Origin: Aerococcaceae bacterium DSM 111021
GTDB lineage: Bacteria > Bacillota > Bacilli > Lactobacillales > Aerococcaceae
Assembly (NCBI GenBank): GCA_020112395.1
Contig: JACCEK010000002.1
Span: forward strand, 655,791 to 719,790
Reading direction: 5' to 3'
Length of the DNA: 64,000 nt
The notes below the pieces were generated by a model. The model had not been told where the DNA came from. It saw only the letters and a list, made by a program, of their open reading frames with translations, and made no database searches. A program made the position numbers and the translations under genes. Below, in pieces: positions 21,588-30,704 of the stretch; position 1 is the first letter of the stretch; each line of letters starts with the position of its first letter.

Positions 21588-21616
21588 TTGCACATCGAAT
21601 TTGAATATGCTATGAT
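21588..21616 (+). promoter_or_regulatory. Thiamine operon promoter
   Basis: -35 TTGCAC at 21588-21593 and -10 TATGAT at 21611-21616, 17-base spacer, directly before the TPP riboswitch. Confidence 0.7.
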
Positions 21617-21623
21617 TTCTGTA

Positions 21624-21712
21624 CAACACAAGGGGTGCTTCGGCTGAGATGGGATTTACCTGAACTCTATGAACCTGAATGAGTTAAGACTCGCGTAGGG
21701 ATGTGAATTAGT
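21624..21712 (+). promoter_or_regulatory. TPP riboswitch (THI element)
   Basis: Hallmarks are present in order: GGGGTGCTTCGGCTGAGATG, the ACCTGAAC segment, and GCGTAGGGA near the 3' end. Downstream hairpins near 21730-21753 (GGCGC/GCGCC) and 21788-21808 may form the expression platform; how they switch is inference. It controls the precursor-uptake operon that follows. Confidence 0.93.
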
Positions 21713-21828
21713 AAAGTCAATGTATATTGGCGCTGTTTTTCGTTTGTGCGCCTATACCTTTATAGATTTCATTCAACCTGCCTTGATTCATGCACTTTGT
21801 GTCGTGAATATGAGGGAGGTTTTTTATT

Positions 21829-22125
21829 ATGTCAAATTGTAGTATCGCTTTACAAATCCTACCAATGGGTACGGATCAAGAAACAACGTTGAAGGTTGTT
21901 GATTCAGTGATTGCTTTTATAGCATCTAAGACAGATCAATATGAAGTAGCAGCGTTCGAGACAACGATTCAAGGTGACTATGATGAATTGATGCCTATCT
22001 TGAAGGAAGCAATTCAAATTGCTTCAAAATCACATCACAAAATTTTTACTAATGTAAAGATTAGTTATGATACGAAAGGGCCAGTGTTAACCATTGAAGA
22101 TAAAACTACAAAACATCGTCACTAA
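21829..22125 (+). CDS. Thiamine-binding-type protein (MTH1187/YkoF family)
   Basis: Small soluble protein of 98 residues with the ferredoxin-like Thiamine_BP (DUF77) fold: an opening strand CSIALQILPMG, and a second half YEVAAFETTIQGDYDELMPILKEA. Members bind thiamine or its hydroxymethylpyrimidine part and occur next to such transporters. Position right after a TPP riboswitch supports this. GAGGGAGG precedes the ATG. The end overlaps the proposed start of the permease by 32 bases, suggesting translational coupling. Confidence 0.8.
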   Translation: MSNCSIALQILPMGTDQETTLKVVDSVIAFIASKTDQYEVAAFETTIQGDYDELMPILKEAIQIASKSHHKIFTNVKISYDTKGPVLTIEDKTTKHRH

Positions 22126-22882
22126 TTACGCCCCGTGGATTCTTGGCATAAGCATTGTAATCTTCTGGGAAGTTGCGGCAATATTAGGTTGGTTGCCAGA
22201 ATTTATTATTCCTGCTCCAAGTGAAGTGATTATTGCTTTAGTAGAAGATAGAGAGAATTTATGGATAAACAGTCAAGTGACACTTATCCAAGCTTTTATT
22301 GGGTTAGCGATTGGGATTGTATTAGCCTTCTTTCTTGCGATTATTATGGATGTTATACCATGGTTGCACCGGGCATTGTATCCAATGCTTGTGATTACTC
22401 AGACAATACCTACGGTAGCTATTGCGCCAATTCTAGTTCTTTGGCTAGGATACGATATGACCCCAAAGATTGTGCTCGTAGTTCTTACTACTCTGTTTCC
22501 AATTATTATTAGTATTTTGAACGGCTTTGCTCAAGCGGATAATGATGCGATTCAATTGCTTCAGTTAATGGGGGCAAATCGTTGGCAAATCTTACGTCAC
22601 GTTAAATTACCTTCAAGTATGACGTATTTTTTGAGTGGTCTAAGGGTAAGTGTTTCTTACGCTTTTGTGAGTTCAGTTGTGGCAGAGTGGTTGGGTGGTT
22701 TTGAAGGACTCGGGGTGTATATGATTCAAACCAAGCGTGCTTTTGCTTACGACAAGATGTTTGCAGTGATTGTGTTAATTTCACTATTAAGCTTGTTCTT
22801 TATGGGAGTTGTGTCCTTCGTTGAAAAATACTTAACACCGTGGCGCTTTAATCAAATGAAGAGAATTAGAGGAGAAGAGTAA
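22094..22882 (+). CDS. ABC transporter permease, thiamine-precursor type (ThiX-like)
   Basis: Membrane component of an importer; 262 residues with about six transmembrane helices and the BPD_transp_1 coupling motif around LLQLMGANRWQILRHVKLPSSM (EAA loop). The TTG at 22094 is the only start-type codon before the first helix, but it has no clear binding site and overlaps the previous gene, so the true start is uncertain. Neighbours (NMT1-type binding protein, ATPase, TPP riboswitch) point to uptake of a pyrimidine precursor of thiamine. Confidence 0.82.
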   Translation: MKIKLQNIVTNYAPWILGISIVIFWEVAAILGWLPEFIIPAPSEVIIALVEDRENLWINSQVTLIQAFIGLAIGIVLAFFLAIIMDVIPWLHRALYPMLVITQTIPTVAIAPILVLWLGYDMTPKIVLVVLTTLFPIIISILNGFAQADNDAIQLLQLMGANRWQILRHVKLPSSMTYFLSGLRVSVSYAFVSSVVAEWLGGFEGLGVYMIQTKRAFAYDKMFAVIVLISLLSLFFMGVVSFVEKYLTPWRFNQMKRIRGEE

Positions 22883-22883
22883 T

Positions 22884-23870
22884 ATGACGAATTTTTTTAA
22901 GAAATTAATGGGTGCTTTAATAATTAGTATCTCATTACTGATGCCTACGAATGCATCGGCTCAAGATGGACAAATTGAATTTATTTTAGATTGGGTACCT
23001 AATACGAATCATACTGGTTTGTATGTTGCTTTAGAAAAAGGATACTTTGAGGAAGCGGGAGTGGATGTGACTATTCGCAGACCGCCAGAGGGAAGTACGA
23101 CAGAATTGGTTGGTTTAGGTCAGGCTCAGTTTGGTATTAGTTTTCAAGATAGTTTAGCAACCCGTTTAGCCGGCGGGCTTCCTGTTACTGCTGTTGCAAC
23201 AATTGTGGAACACAATACGAGTGGGATTATTGCTCGAGAAGACAGTCAAATCACAATGCCTGTTGAGATGGAAGGACATACTTATGGTACGTGGAATGAT
23301 CCCATTGAACTTGGGATGTTAGAGCATATTATTACAAGTGAAGGCGGAGATTACTCACAAGTTGAGTTAGTACCTAATCAAGCCGATAATTCTATTGTTG
23401 GTTTAGCGAATTCAATGTTTGAATCAGCATGGGTGTACTACGCTTGGGACGGTATGATGGCAGAGAATCAAGGTGTTTCTACGAATTTCTTTTATTTTAG
23501 AGATTATGCAGAAGAGCTGGATTTCTACTCTCCAATTATTATAGCTAACAATGATTACTTAGCGAATAGCCCTGAAGAAGCTTCTAAAGTGGTTCAAGCC
23601 ATCAAACATGGTTACCAATATGCCATTGAGAATCCAGAAGAAGCGACGGATATTTTACTGCAACATGCACCCGAATTAGAAGGACAACGTGAATTCGTCT
23701 TAGCTTCTCAAGAATGGATTAATGAACGATATACGAGTGATCCAACAAATTGGGGTCAAATTGAAGAAGAACGTTGGAATGCTTTCTATAAGTGGTTATA
23801 TGAGAGTGAGTTAACTGAAGTTGATTTAACTCAAGAGAGTTACTTCACGAATGAATTTTTAGGAGAATAA
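22884..23870 (+). CDS. NMT1/THI5-like substrate-binding protein (ThiY-like)
   Basis: Extracellular binding protein of 328 residues. A signal peptide ends near NASAQ without a lipobox cysteine, so it is not an obvious lipoprotein, which is unusual for a Gram-positive binding protein. The mature part has the NMT1 fold: IEFILDWVPNTNHTGLYVALEKGYF, then GSTTELVGLGQAQFGIS. Relatives bind formylaminopyrimidine or hydroxymethylpyrimidine. One base separates it from the permease and one from the ATPase, so the genes are tightly coupled. Confidence 0.85.
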   Translation: MTNFFKKLMGALIISISLLMPTNASAQDGQIEFILDWVPNTNHTGLYVALEKGYFEEAGVDVTIRRPPEGSTTELVGLGQAQFGISFQDSLATRLAGGLPVTAVATIVEHNTSGIIAREDSQITMPVEMEGHTYGTWNDPIELGMLEHIITSEGGDYSQVELVPNQADNSIVGLANSMFESAWVYYAWDGMMAENQGVSTNFFYFRDYAEELDFYSPIIIANNDYLANSPEEASKVVQAIKHGYQYAIENPEEATDILLQHAPELEGQREFVLASQEWINERYTSDPTNWGQIEEERWNAFYKWLYESELTEVDLTQESYFTNEFLGE

Positions 23871-23871
23871 T

Positions 23872-24600
23872 ATGTTATCTATTCAAGACGTTGGTTTTCA
23901 TTACGGAAACCATCAAGTGTTAAACAATATCAATATACAGCTACAAAAGGGCGAGACTGTTGCAATACTGGGCCCGAGCGGAGTTGGAAAGACGACACTT
24001 TTTAACCTTATCGCAGGAATTAATGACGTTCAGAAAGGGCAGATACAACTTGATGGATCAAAAGAAATCAAAGGTCAAATCAGTTATATGCTTCAAAAAG
24101 ACATGTTGTATCCTCATTACACAGTGATTGAAAACATTATGTTACCACGAATCATTCAAGGTGAAGATAAGCGTCACGCACGTGAGCATGCTTTGAAGTT
24201 ATTAGATATCTTTCAGTTAAAAGAATGGGCTAACTATTATCCTCATGCTTTGAGTGGAGGGATGAGACAACGTGTCGCTTTTATGAGAACAGCAGCCTTT
24301 GGAAGACAATGGTTGCTTTTAGACGAAGCCTTCAGTGCATTAGATGCAATTACAAGACGTCAACTTCATCAGTGGTTTATTGATTACCGTGAAAAAATGG
24401 ATTGGTCGTCATTGATTATTACGCATGATGTGGATGAGGCCTTAATTCTGTCTAATCGCGTCTATATTATAAAAGGACAACCAGGGGAAATGACCTTTGA
24501 ACTACCCGTTGATTTTAATCTTTATGATGTAGAGAAAGTGATTTTTGAGCCAGATTTTATTGAAGCGAAACGCCAATTATTGCAAGAATTAAATGAATAA
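23872..24600 (+). CDS. ABC transporter ATP-binding protein, thiamine-precursor type (ThiZ-like)
   Basis: Energises the importer; 242 residues. Walker A GPSGVGKTTLFNL, Q-loop YMLQKDMLYPHYT, signature LSGGMRQRVAF, Walker B WLLLDEAFSALD and the switch His in ITHDVDEAL are all intact. It is the last gene of the TPP-controlled operon, with a bidirectional terminator right after. Confidence 0.88.
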   Translation: MLSIQDVGFHYGNHQVLNNINIQLQKGETVAILGPSGVGKTTLFNLIAGINDVQKGQIQLDGSKEIKGQISYMLQKDMLYPHYTVIENIMLPRIIQGEDKRHAREHALKLLDIFQLKEWANYYPHALSGGMRQRVAFMRTAAFGRQWLLLDEAFSALDAITRRQLHQWFIDYREKMDWSSLIITHDVDEALILSNRVYIIKGQPGEMTFELPVDFNLYDVEKVIFEPDFIEAKRQLLQELNE

Positions 24601-24601
24601 A

Positions 24602-24642
24602 AAAGTAGCCAGGTGATTAAGTTTAGTCGCCTGGCTACTCTT
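24602..24642. terminator. Bidirectional terminator
   Basis: Stem AGTAGCCAGG.../...CCTGGCTACT (24604-24618 with 24625-24639) between convergent genes, with A and T runs at the sides. Confidence 0.85.
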
Positions 24643-24646
24643 TATT

Positions 24647-25072
24647 TTACTTATCAAAATTTAAGACGTTTAAGCCAGTAGACTCTTCAACTGAACGTTC
24701 AACGCTCCCGTTAATAATATGAATAAATACTTCACCAGCTCCACCAATAATAGCCTCATCTAGGTCTCCACCAAAAGCAATCCCTTTATTATCGCCAAAA
24801 GTTGCATGAAAATGACCATAGTAAGCCCCATCCATTTGGGTGACATTACCTAACAATGCAGTCAATTCTAAAAACTCATTGAATTCATTGATTTTGTAAT
24901 CACCTGAATCGATATCGAAGATTCCAATTTTAGCACTTTCCGTAGCGCCGATGCCACTGACTGTCGCTAAAGTAACTTGTTCTTTTTCACAGGCTAATTG
25001 AATAGACTCTTTGACTTTGTCGCCACGATCTAAACGTAATACGATTGTCTGGTCAAAACGACGGTAATCCAT
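24647..25072 (-). CDS. PPC (DUF296) domain protein
   Basis: Protein of 141 residues that is almost entirely one PPC domain: VLRLDRGDKVKESIQLACEKE, VSGIGATESAKIGIFD, and the conserved histidines in YGHFHATFG, which bind metal in solved relatives. Bacterial stand-alone members have no settled function. The ATG at 25072 has GAGGAG eight bases upstream; an earlier in-frame start at 25105 would precede the binding site. It follows the deaminase gene on the same strand and may share its transcript. Confidence 0.75.
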   Translation of the reverse strand: MDYRRFDQTIVLRLDRGDKVKESIQLACEKEQVTLATVSGIGATESAKIGIFDIDSGDYKINEFNEFLELTALLGNVTQMDGAYYGHFHATFGDNKGIAFGGDLDEAIIGGAGEVFIHIINGSVERSVEESTGLNVLNFDK

Positions 25073-25143
25073 ATTTATCACTCCTCTTATCATTAAGATA
25101 ACCAAATAAATTGTTAATCACAATTGAAAGGCTGTAGTTTAAG

Positions 25144-25620
25144 TTATTTTGTATGGAGTTGAATGTGTAATTGATGAACAACTTCAGATAAGTCAGGATC
25201 AGGACCAGCAACATTGGCATCTCGAATCACCTCTTGGATAGATAGGTTATGTACGGGAGACGGTTTAACGTTTAATTCTTTTAACCAGCTTGATAATTGT
25301 TTTGAAGAACTTGCATAAACAATCCGTCCTAATCCAACCCAAGCATGGGCAGCAGCACACATTGGGCAATGCTCACCAGAAGTATATACTATGGCTTTCG
25401 CTCTTTCTTCAGGTGTCATATTATCAGCAGCCCAACGTGCGATTTCAAACTCTGGATGTTGTGTGTGATCTCCTCCAGAGACATGATTATGATCTTCGAA
25501 TAGGATATCACCGGCTTCTGAAACTAGAATTGAACCGAATGGTTCATCTCCCTTATTCAAAGCAGTTTCAGCTAGCTCGACGCAAATTTTCAGAAACTCT
25601 TTATCTTTTATTGATAGCAT
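25144..25620 (-). CDS. CMP/dCMP-type nucleobase deaminase (guanine deaminase-like)
   Basis: Zinc hydrolase of 158 residues with the cytidine-deaminase fold. The zinc-site His and proton-shuttle Glu read HPE (in TQHPEFEIARWA) where many relatives have HAE, and the two zinc cysteines are in EHCPMCAAAHAW. The opening KFLKICVELAETALNKGDEPFG-like region is typical of guanine deaminases and related enzymes; the exact base is not certain. AAGGAGTG precedes the ATG. It is divergent from the amylase gene. Confidence 0.75.
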   Translation of the reverse strand: MLSIKDKEFLKICVELAETALNKGDEPFGSILVSEAGDILFEDHNHVSGGDHTQHPEFEIARWAADNMTPEERAKAIVYTSGEHCPMCAAAHAWVGLGRIVYASSSKQLSSWLKELNVKPSPVHNLSIQEVIRDANVAGPDPDLSEVVHQLHIQLHTK

Positions 25621-25791
25621 AATTAATCACTCCTTCTTTAAACTGAGTATAACAGGTACGCCACTAGAATTCGTCTGAAATGAATCCATTAGAAACTTAT
25701 CACAATGCCTATTCGTTTTTGCTTTGTGATTAATGTGTTAAAATAAATATAATATATACAGTTTGAATATAATGAGAAGTGGGGTAATGGA

Positions 25792-27276
25792 ATGGATAAC
25801 GTAAATGGTGTATTAATGCAATATTTCGAATGGTACTTACCTGATGATGGTAAGCATTGGCAACGCTTAAAAGAAGATGCAAAACATTTAGCTTCGATTG
25901 GTATTACATCAGTGTGGATGCCTCCGGCATTTAAAGCGACTGGAACGGGGGACGCTGGTTATGGTGTTTATGATATTTTTGACTTAGGTGAATTCGATCA
26001 ACATGGTAGTGTTCGTACAAAGTATGGAACAAAGGATGAATACTTGGATGCAATTAATGCGTTGAAAGAGAACGGGATTAAGCCGATTGCAGATATTGTC
26101 TTGAATCATAAAGCAAATGGGGATAAAAAAGAAACATTCACAGTAATGAAGATGGATCCAGAAAATCGTCAAAAACCTATCTCAGAACCTTATGAGATTG
26201 AAGGTTATACTCACTTTAAGTTCCCAGGAAGAAATAAAAAATACAATGATTTTGAATGGCATTGGTATCATTTCTCAGGAATTGATTATGATGCGCGTAA
26301 TGATGAGACAGGAATTTTCCAAATCCAGGGGGAGAATAAAGGCTGGGCAGATAATGAAGATGTTGATGGCGAAAAAGGGAATTTTGACTACTTAATGTTT
26401 TCTGATATCGATTTTGACCATCCCGAAGTCATTCAAAACGTGAAAGACTGGGCAGCATGGTTTATTGAAACAACAGGTATATCCGGATTCAGACTTGATG
26501 CAATTAAGCATATCGACCGAGAAGTCGTTGCGAATTTAGTATCTATCTTAACGGATACCCTAGGAGCAGAGAATTTCTATGTGTTCGGCGAGTATTGGGT
26601 AGCTGATTATGAGTCAAAAGCGGATTACTTAGAAGATATAGATTATGAGTTTGACTTAGTAGATGTTAAATTACATATGAATTTCTTTGATGCGAGTCAA
26701 AAAGGTGAATCTTATGATTTAAGTACAATATTTGATGGAACACTAATGAAGGAAAATCCATGGAGTGCTGTAACTTTCGTTGAAAATCATGATACTCAGC
26801 GTGGACAATCATTAGAATCCTTTGTCGAAGATTGGTTCAAGCCCCTTGCTTATGGAATTATACTCCTTAGTGAGCAAGGTTTACCGACGGTCTTCTATGG
26901 TGATTACTATGGGGTAGAAGGTGACTTTGGGCAAACGAGCTTCCAAGAAACTATTGATAAGCTACTCTATATCCGTCGTACATTTGCATATGGTGAGCAA
27001 TATAGTTATTTTGATGACCAGCATGTTGTTGGTTGGACTCGTCAAGGTAATGAATCATTCCCAGATGGTTTAGCTACTGTTATTAGTAACAATAGTGGTG
27101 GGGAGAAACGTATGCAAGTATCAACCGCTCAACCTGGTGAGATATTTGTTGATTATTTAGGTCATCATGAGGGTGAAGTAACGATTGAAGAGGATGGCTG
27201 GGGAACTTTCCCGGTGAATGGTGGATCAATTTCTGTTTGGGCTCCGCGTGATATTGAAGAACATTTAAATAATTAA
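25792..27276 (+). CDS. Cytoplasmic alpha-amylase (GH13)
   Basis: Glycoside hydrolase of 494 residues without a signal peptide, so it acts on intracellular alpha-glucans. It matches the Bacillus liquefying-amylase subfamily (GH13_5): MQYFEWYLPDDGKHW start, catalytic nucleophile D236 in GFRLDAIKHID, acid/base E267 in FGEYW, and transition-state Asp D334 in ENHDTQ. A C-terminal beta domain ends with ISVWAPRD. GGGGTAATG forms a modest binding site. It is a single gene. Confidence 0.92.
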   Translation: MDNVNGVLMQYFEWYLPDDGKHWQRLKEDAKHLASIGITSVWMPPAFKATGTGDAGYGVYDIFDLGEFDQHGSVRTKYGTKDEYLDAINALKENGIKPIADIVLNHKANGDKKETFTVMKMDPENRQKPISEPYEIEGYTHFKFPGRNKKYNDFEWHWYHFSGIDYDARNDETGIFQIQGENKGWADNEDVDGEKGNFDYLMFSDIDFDHPEVIQNVKDWAAWFIETTGISGFRLDAIKHIDREVVANLVSILTDTLGAENFYVFGEYWVADYESKADYLEDIDYEFDLVDVKLHMNFFDASQKGESYDLSTIFDGTLMKENPWSAVTFVENHDTQRGQSLESFVEDWFKPLAYGIILLSEQGLPTVFYGDYYGVEGDFGQTSFQETIDKLLYIRRTFAYGEQYSYFDDQHVVGWTRQGNESFPDGLATVISNNSGGEKRMQVSTAQPGEIFVDYLGHHEGEVTIEEDGWGTFPVNGGSISVWAPRDIEEHLNN

Positions 27277-27298
27277 ATTCAGAAAAATAAAAACAATC

Positions 27299-27385
27299 AA
27301 AAACTAGAACCTTGTAGGTTTGTTAGAGAAATTAGAGTATAATGTGTTTCAGTTATTCCTAACAGATGACAAGGTTTTGGTTTTT
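27299..27385 (+). terminator. Long-armed inverted repeat after the amylase gene
   Basis: Arms of 17 bases (27299-27315 with 27369-27385, all pairable with two G-U) plus an inner 6-base pair (27321-27326 with 27359-27364), followed by a T-rich run to about 27391. The long loop holds a TATAAT at about 27338. It may end the amylase transcript or be a leader for dut. Confidence 0.45.
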
Positions 27386-27538
27386 ATTTTAGTAAGTTCA
27401 TATATTGTTCAGTATACTGTGATAGATTATTGAAAGAATTTTCATAAAATAATCATAGAAAATCAAACGGTTAGTCTCCATTTAGTGCTTGAAATTTGAT
27501 AGAATAGAATATAGGAAACTGATAGAAAGAGGATGACA

Positions 27539-28099
27539 ATGACAGATATGAAATTACGAGGCTTTGAAGTAGTCGAAGCTTACCATGATAAAGATATTCA
27601 AATACCACAACGTTCGACAACTCACGCAGCGGGTTATGATATTGAATCAGCCGAGACAATTGTTATTCCAAGTATGGTGAAGCAATTACTCGGTTATTTT
27701 GCTGGCAAATTCCGTACAATGTTTAACATTGCTTTTGCTAACCAAACTGAATTAGAGGAAGAGTCTTCATTACTTAAATCAACATTAGTTCCAACGGGAC
27801 TTAAATCATACATGCAAGAAGATGAGTACTTACAAATTGTAAACCGTTCAAGCAATCCTTTAAAACGATTCTTAAGCTTACCTAATAGTATTGGTATTAT
27901 TGATCAAGATTATTATGATAACGAGAAGAATGAAGGACATATTTATGTTCAATTAATCAATTATGGTTTAACAGACTTCACAATTCAAAAGGGCGATCGA
28001 ATTGCTCAAGGAATCTTCACAAAGTTTCTAAAAACTGATGGCGATGAAGGCGGATTAGTTCAACGTACTGGTGGGTTTGGATCTTCAGATACTGAATAG
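27539..28099 (+). CDS. dut: dUTP diphosphatase
   Basis: Hydrolyses dUTP to dUMP, keeping uracil out of DNA. The 186-residue protein is longer than the usual 145 because of an insertion of about 40 residues after the first motif (region MVKQLLGYFAGKF to ELEEESSLL). Motif 1 is AAGYDIESAE, motif 2 NRSSNPLKR, motif 3 GIIDQDYYDNE, motif 4 KGDRIAQGIF and motif 5 RTGGFGSSD. The ATG at 27539 has AGAGG six bases upstream; the ATG at 27533 touches that site. Adjacent to radA as in other lactic-acid bacteria. Confidence 0.9.
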   Translation: MTDMKLRGFEVVEAYHDKDIQIPQRSTTHAAGYDIESAETIVIPSMVKQLLGYFAGKFRTMFNIAFANQTELEEESSLLKSTLVPTGLKSYMQEDEYLQIVNRSSNPLKRFLSLPNSIGIIDQDYYDNEKNEGHIYVQLINYGLTDFTIQKGDRIAQGIFTKFLKTDGDEGGLVQRTGGFGSSDTE

Positions 28100-28116
28100 A
28101 TTAAAGGAGGTCAATA

Positions 28117-29499
28117 GTGGCTAAAAAGAAAATAATGTTTGAATGTTTAGCCTGCGGCTACGAAACTCCTAAATGGCTAGGTAAATGTCCCAGTTGTGGG
28201 GCATGGAATCAGATGGAAGAAAAACCAGCTGAGATTGTTGCTACAGAAGGTAAGGATCAAATTAAAGTTCATACATCAAAGCAACGTCAAGAAGGTGGAG
28301 CGCTAAAGTTGCACCAGATTGAATATACTCAAGAAGACCGTATGAGTACGGATTTTCAAGAGTTTGACCGCGTACTTGGTGGAGGTGTTGTTGAAGGCTC
28401 ACTTGTTTTAATCGGTGGAGATCCTGGTATTGGAAAATCTACCTTACTTCTACAAGTTGCGATGCAACTCGCTCAAAAGCAAAAAATCTTGTATGTTACA
28501 GGAGAGGAAAGCTTCTCACAAATTAAGATGCGAGCAGAACGATTAGAGTTAGACAATGATGATTTCTATCTGTTAGCTGATACTAACTTAGCGTTAATTG
28601 CACGTGAGATTGAGCGATTAGAACCAGACATGGTTGTGATTGACTCGATACAAACGATGTCTATTCCTGATCATACAGGTGTGGCAGGTTCTGTATCTCA
28701 AGTACGTGAAGCAACATCAATACTAATGCGTATCGCAAAATCGAACCAAATTGCTATTTTTATAGTTGGTCATGTAACCAAAGAAGGTAATATTGCTGGT
28801 CCGCGTATGTTAGAGCATATGGTGGATACGGTATTATACTTTGAAGGCGAGAAGCATAATCGTTTTAGAATACTTCGAGCTGTAAAAAATCGTTTTGGAT
28901 CTACTAATGAACTGGGTGTTTTTGAGATGTTGGATGTGGGACTGAAAGAAGTTGGTAATCCATCTCAGTTATTCTTGGAAGAACGTATACCTGGTGCAAC
29001 TGGCTCTACAGTTGTAGCGGCACTAGAAGGAACGCGAACGATTTTAGCTGAGGTCCAGTCACTGATGACACCTACTGTATATGGAACAGCCAAGCGAACA
29101 GCAAGTGGTATTGATTATCAACGTATCTCGCTTTTACTTGCTGTGATGGAAAAGCACTGCGGTTTACTTGTTCAAAACCAAGATGCTTTCTTTAAGATAA
29201 CGGGTGGTATTAAGCTTGATGAGCCGGCAATTGATTTAGCGATTGCGATGAGTATTGCTTCAAGCTACTGGAATAAACCAACCCAAGTTGATGACTGTTA
29301 TATTGGTGAGATTGGCCTAACAGGAGAAATCCGTCGTGTTAGTCAAATTAAAGAACGCTTGAAAGAAACAGCTAAACTTGGCTTCAAACGTGTATTTATT
29401 CCGATGAATAATTATCAAGATTTAAAGGATGTCTTTGATATTGAAATTATTCCTGTTAAAACTATTCAAGAAGCTGTTAGGAAAGTTTTTCCACGCTAA
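28117..29499 (+). CDS. radA: DNA repair protein RadA
   Basis: Branch-migration ATPase in recombination repair; 460 residues. It has an N-terminal four-cysteine zinc finger ([19 protein letters not shown]), a RecA-like core with Walker [14 protein letters not shown], the RadA motif [15 protein letters not shown], and a C-terminal Lon-like domain ([26 protein letters not shown]). Start is GTG with AAAGGAGG nine bases upstream. Confidence 0.97.
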   Translation: MAKKKIMFECLACGYETPKWLGKCPSCGAWNQMEEKPAEIVATEGKDQIKVHTSKQRQEGGALKLHQIEYTQEDRMSTDFQEFDRVLGGGVVEGSLVLIGGDPGIGKSTLLLQVAMQLAQKQKILYVTGEESFSQIKMRAERLELDNDDFYLLADTNLALIAREIERLEPDMVVIDSIQTMSIPDHTGVAGSVSQVREATSILMRIAKSNQIAIFIVGHVTKEGNIAGPRMLEHMVDTVLYFEGEKHNRFRILRAVKNRFGSTNELGVFEMLDVGLKEVGNPSQLFLEERIPGATGSTVVAALEGTRTILAEVQSLMTPTVYGTAKRTASGIDYQRISLLLAVMEKHCGLLVQNQDAFFKITGGIKLDEPAIDLAIAMSIASSYWNKPTQVDDCYIGEIGLTGEIRRVSQIKERLKETAKLGFKRVFIPMNNYQDLKDVFDIEIIPVKTIQEAVRKVFPR

Positions 29500-29557
29500 T
29501 TAGCGTGGATTCAGCTTCATTTAAACGTTATGTTAAAAATAAATAGGAGGTGAAATA

Positions 29558-30676
29558 ATGTATAAAAGAATCATTATATTCTTATCCATTATTATTGGAT
29601 TAAGTTTTGGGGTATCCATTGGCCCGCATCTTTGGGCTAATTTAAACATACGATTAAGCTACTTAAGTAATCCTTATATTAACGCTATTATTTTCGGACT
29701 ATTATTCATTTTACTAGGTACATTGATAGCCCCTCTAATAGAAAAAGCTGTTAAACGACTTATGGAAAAAATTAATCAATTGTCGATTTCAAATCTAGTT
29801 TTAGGTTTAATTGGTATTTTAATCGGTTTAATTCTAGGGTATTTAATCGCATTACCATTTGCATCTTTAAACATACCATTTGTTTCGCAAGTTTTACCGG
29901 TAGTATTATCAGTGACACTAGCGTTGGTAGGTTACAATACGGCAACAAGTCGAAAAGAAGAATGGCGTAATTTTATTGGACAATTTGGGAAGCCAACAGT
30001 CGAACAAGAAGAAGACTCTGATAATCAAGTGTTAGATCGTAAGGCAGATGAGACGTTTAGAAAGTATAAGTTACTTGATACTAGTGTAATTATTGATGGG
30101 CGAATTGCAGATATCGTTCATACGAATTTCTTAGAAGGAACGTTAGTGATACCTAACTTTGTTCTTCAAGAATTACAATATATTGCGGATTCTGCTGATT
30201 CACTAAAACGAGCTAAAGGTCGTCGTGGACTTGATATATTGAATGAATTGCAGAAAAACGATGTTGTACCGATTGAATATTACGAAGGTGACTTTGAAGA
30301 TATTGATGAAGTAGATAGTAAACTAGTTCGTTTAGCTAAATTAATTGATGCGGCGATTGTGACGAATGATTTTAACTTGAATAAAGTTGCTGAATTCCAA
30401 GCCATTCCGATATTTAATATCAATGAATTAGCGAATGCAGTGAAGCCTGTATTGATCCCAGGAGAAGAGCTTGAGGTATTAGTTATTAAAGCTGGTACTG
30501 AACGGAAACAAGGGGTAGCCTACTTAGAAGATGGTACAATGATTGTCGTTGAAGAAGGACAACACTTTATGAATGACCGTATACCTGTTGTTGTAACAAG
30601 TACGATTCAAACAGCAGCTGGTCGTATGATTTTTGCAAAACCAACACATTCAAGTGGAAGAATTGAAAACAACTAA
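29558..30676 (+). CDS. yacL: PIN/TRAM-domain membrane protein (YacL type)
   Basis: 372 residues. Four transmembrane helices fill about residues 3-128, then a cytoplasmic PIN nuclease-type domain ([27 protein letters not shown]) and a C-terminal TRAM domain ([27 protein letters not shown]). Acidic PIN residues D in LLDTS and TNDF are kept. Function in B. subtilis relatives is unsettled. AGGAGG precedes the ATG. The place between radA and gltX is conserved. Confidence 0.9.
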   Translation: MYKRIIIFLSIIIGLSFGVSIGPHLWANLNIRLSYLSNPYINAIIFGLLFILLGTLIAPLIEKAVKRLMEKINQLSISNLVLGLIGILIGLILGYLIALPFASLNIPFVSQVLPVVLSVTLALVGYNTATSRKEEWRNFIGQFGKPTVEQEEDSDNQVLDRKADETFRKYKLLDTSVIIDGRIADIVHTNFLEGTLVIPNFVLQELQYIADSADSLKRAKGRRGLDILNELQKNDVVPIEYYEGDFEDIDEVDSKLVRLAKLIDAAIVTNDFNLNKVAEFQAIPIFNINELANAVKPVLIPGEELEVLVIKAGTERKQGVAYLEDGTMIVVEEGQHFMNDRIPVVVTSTIQTAAGRMIFAKPTHSSGRIENN

Positions 30677-30704
30677 ATTTAAATATAAAAGGAGATAGAA
30701 TCGA

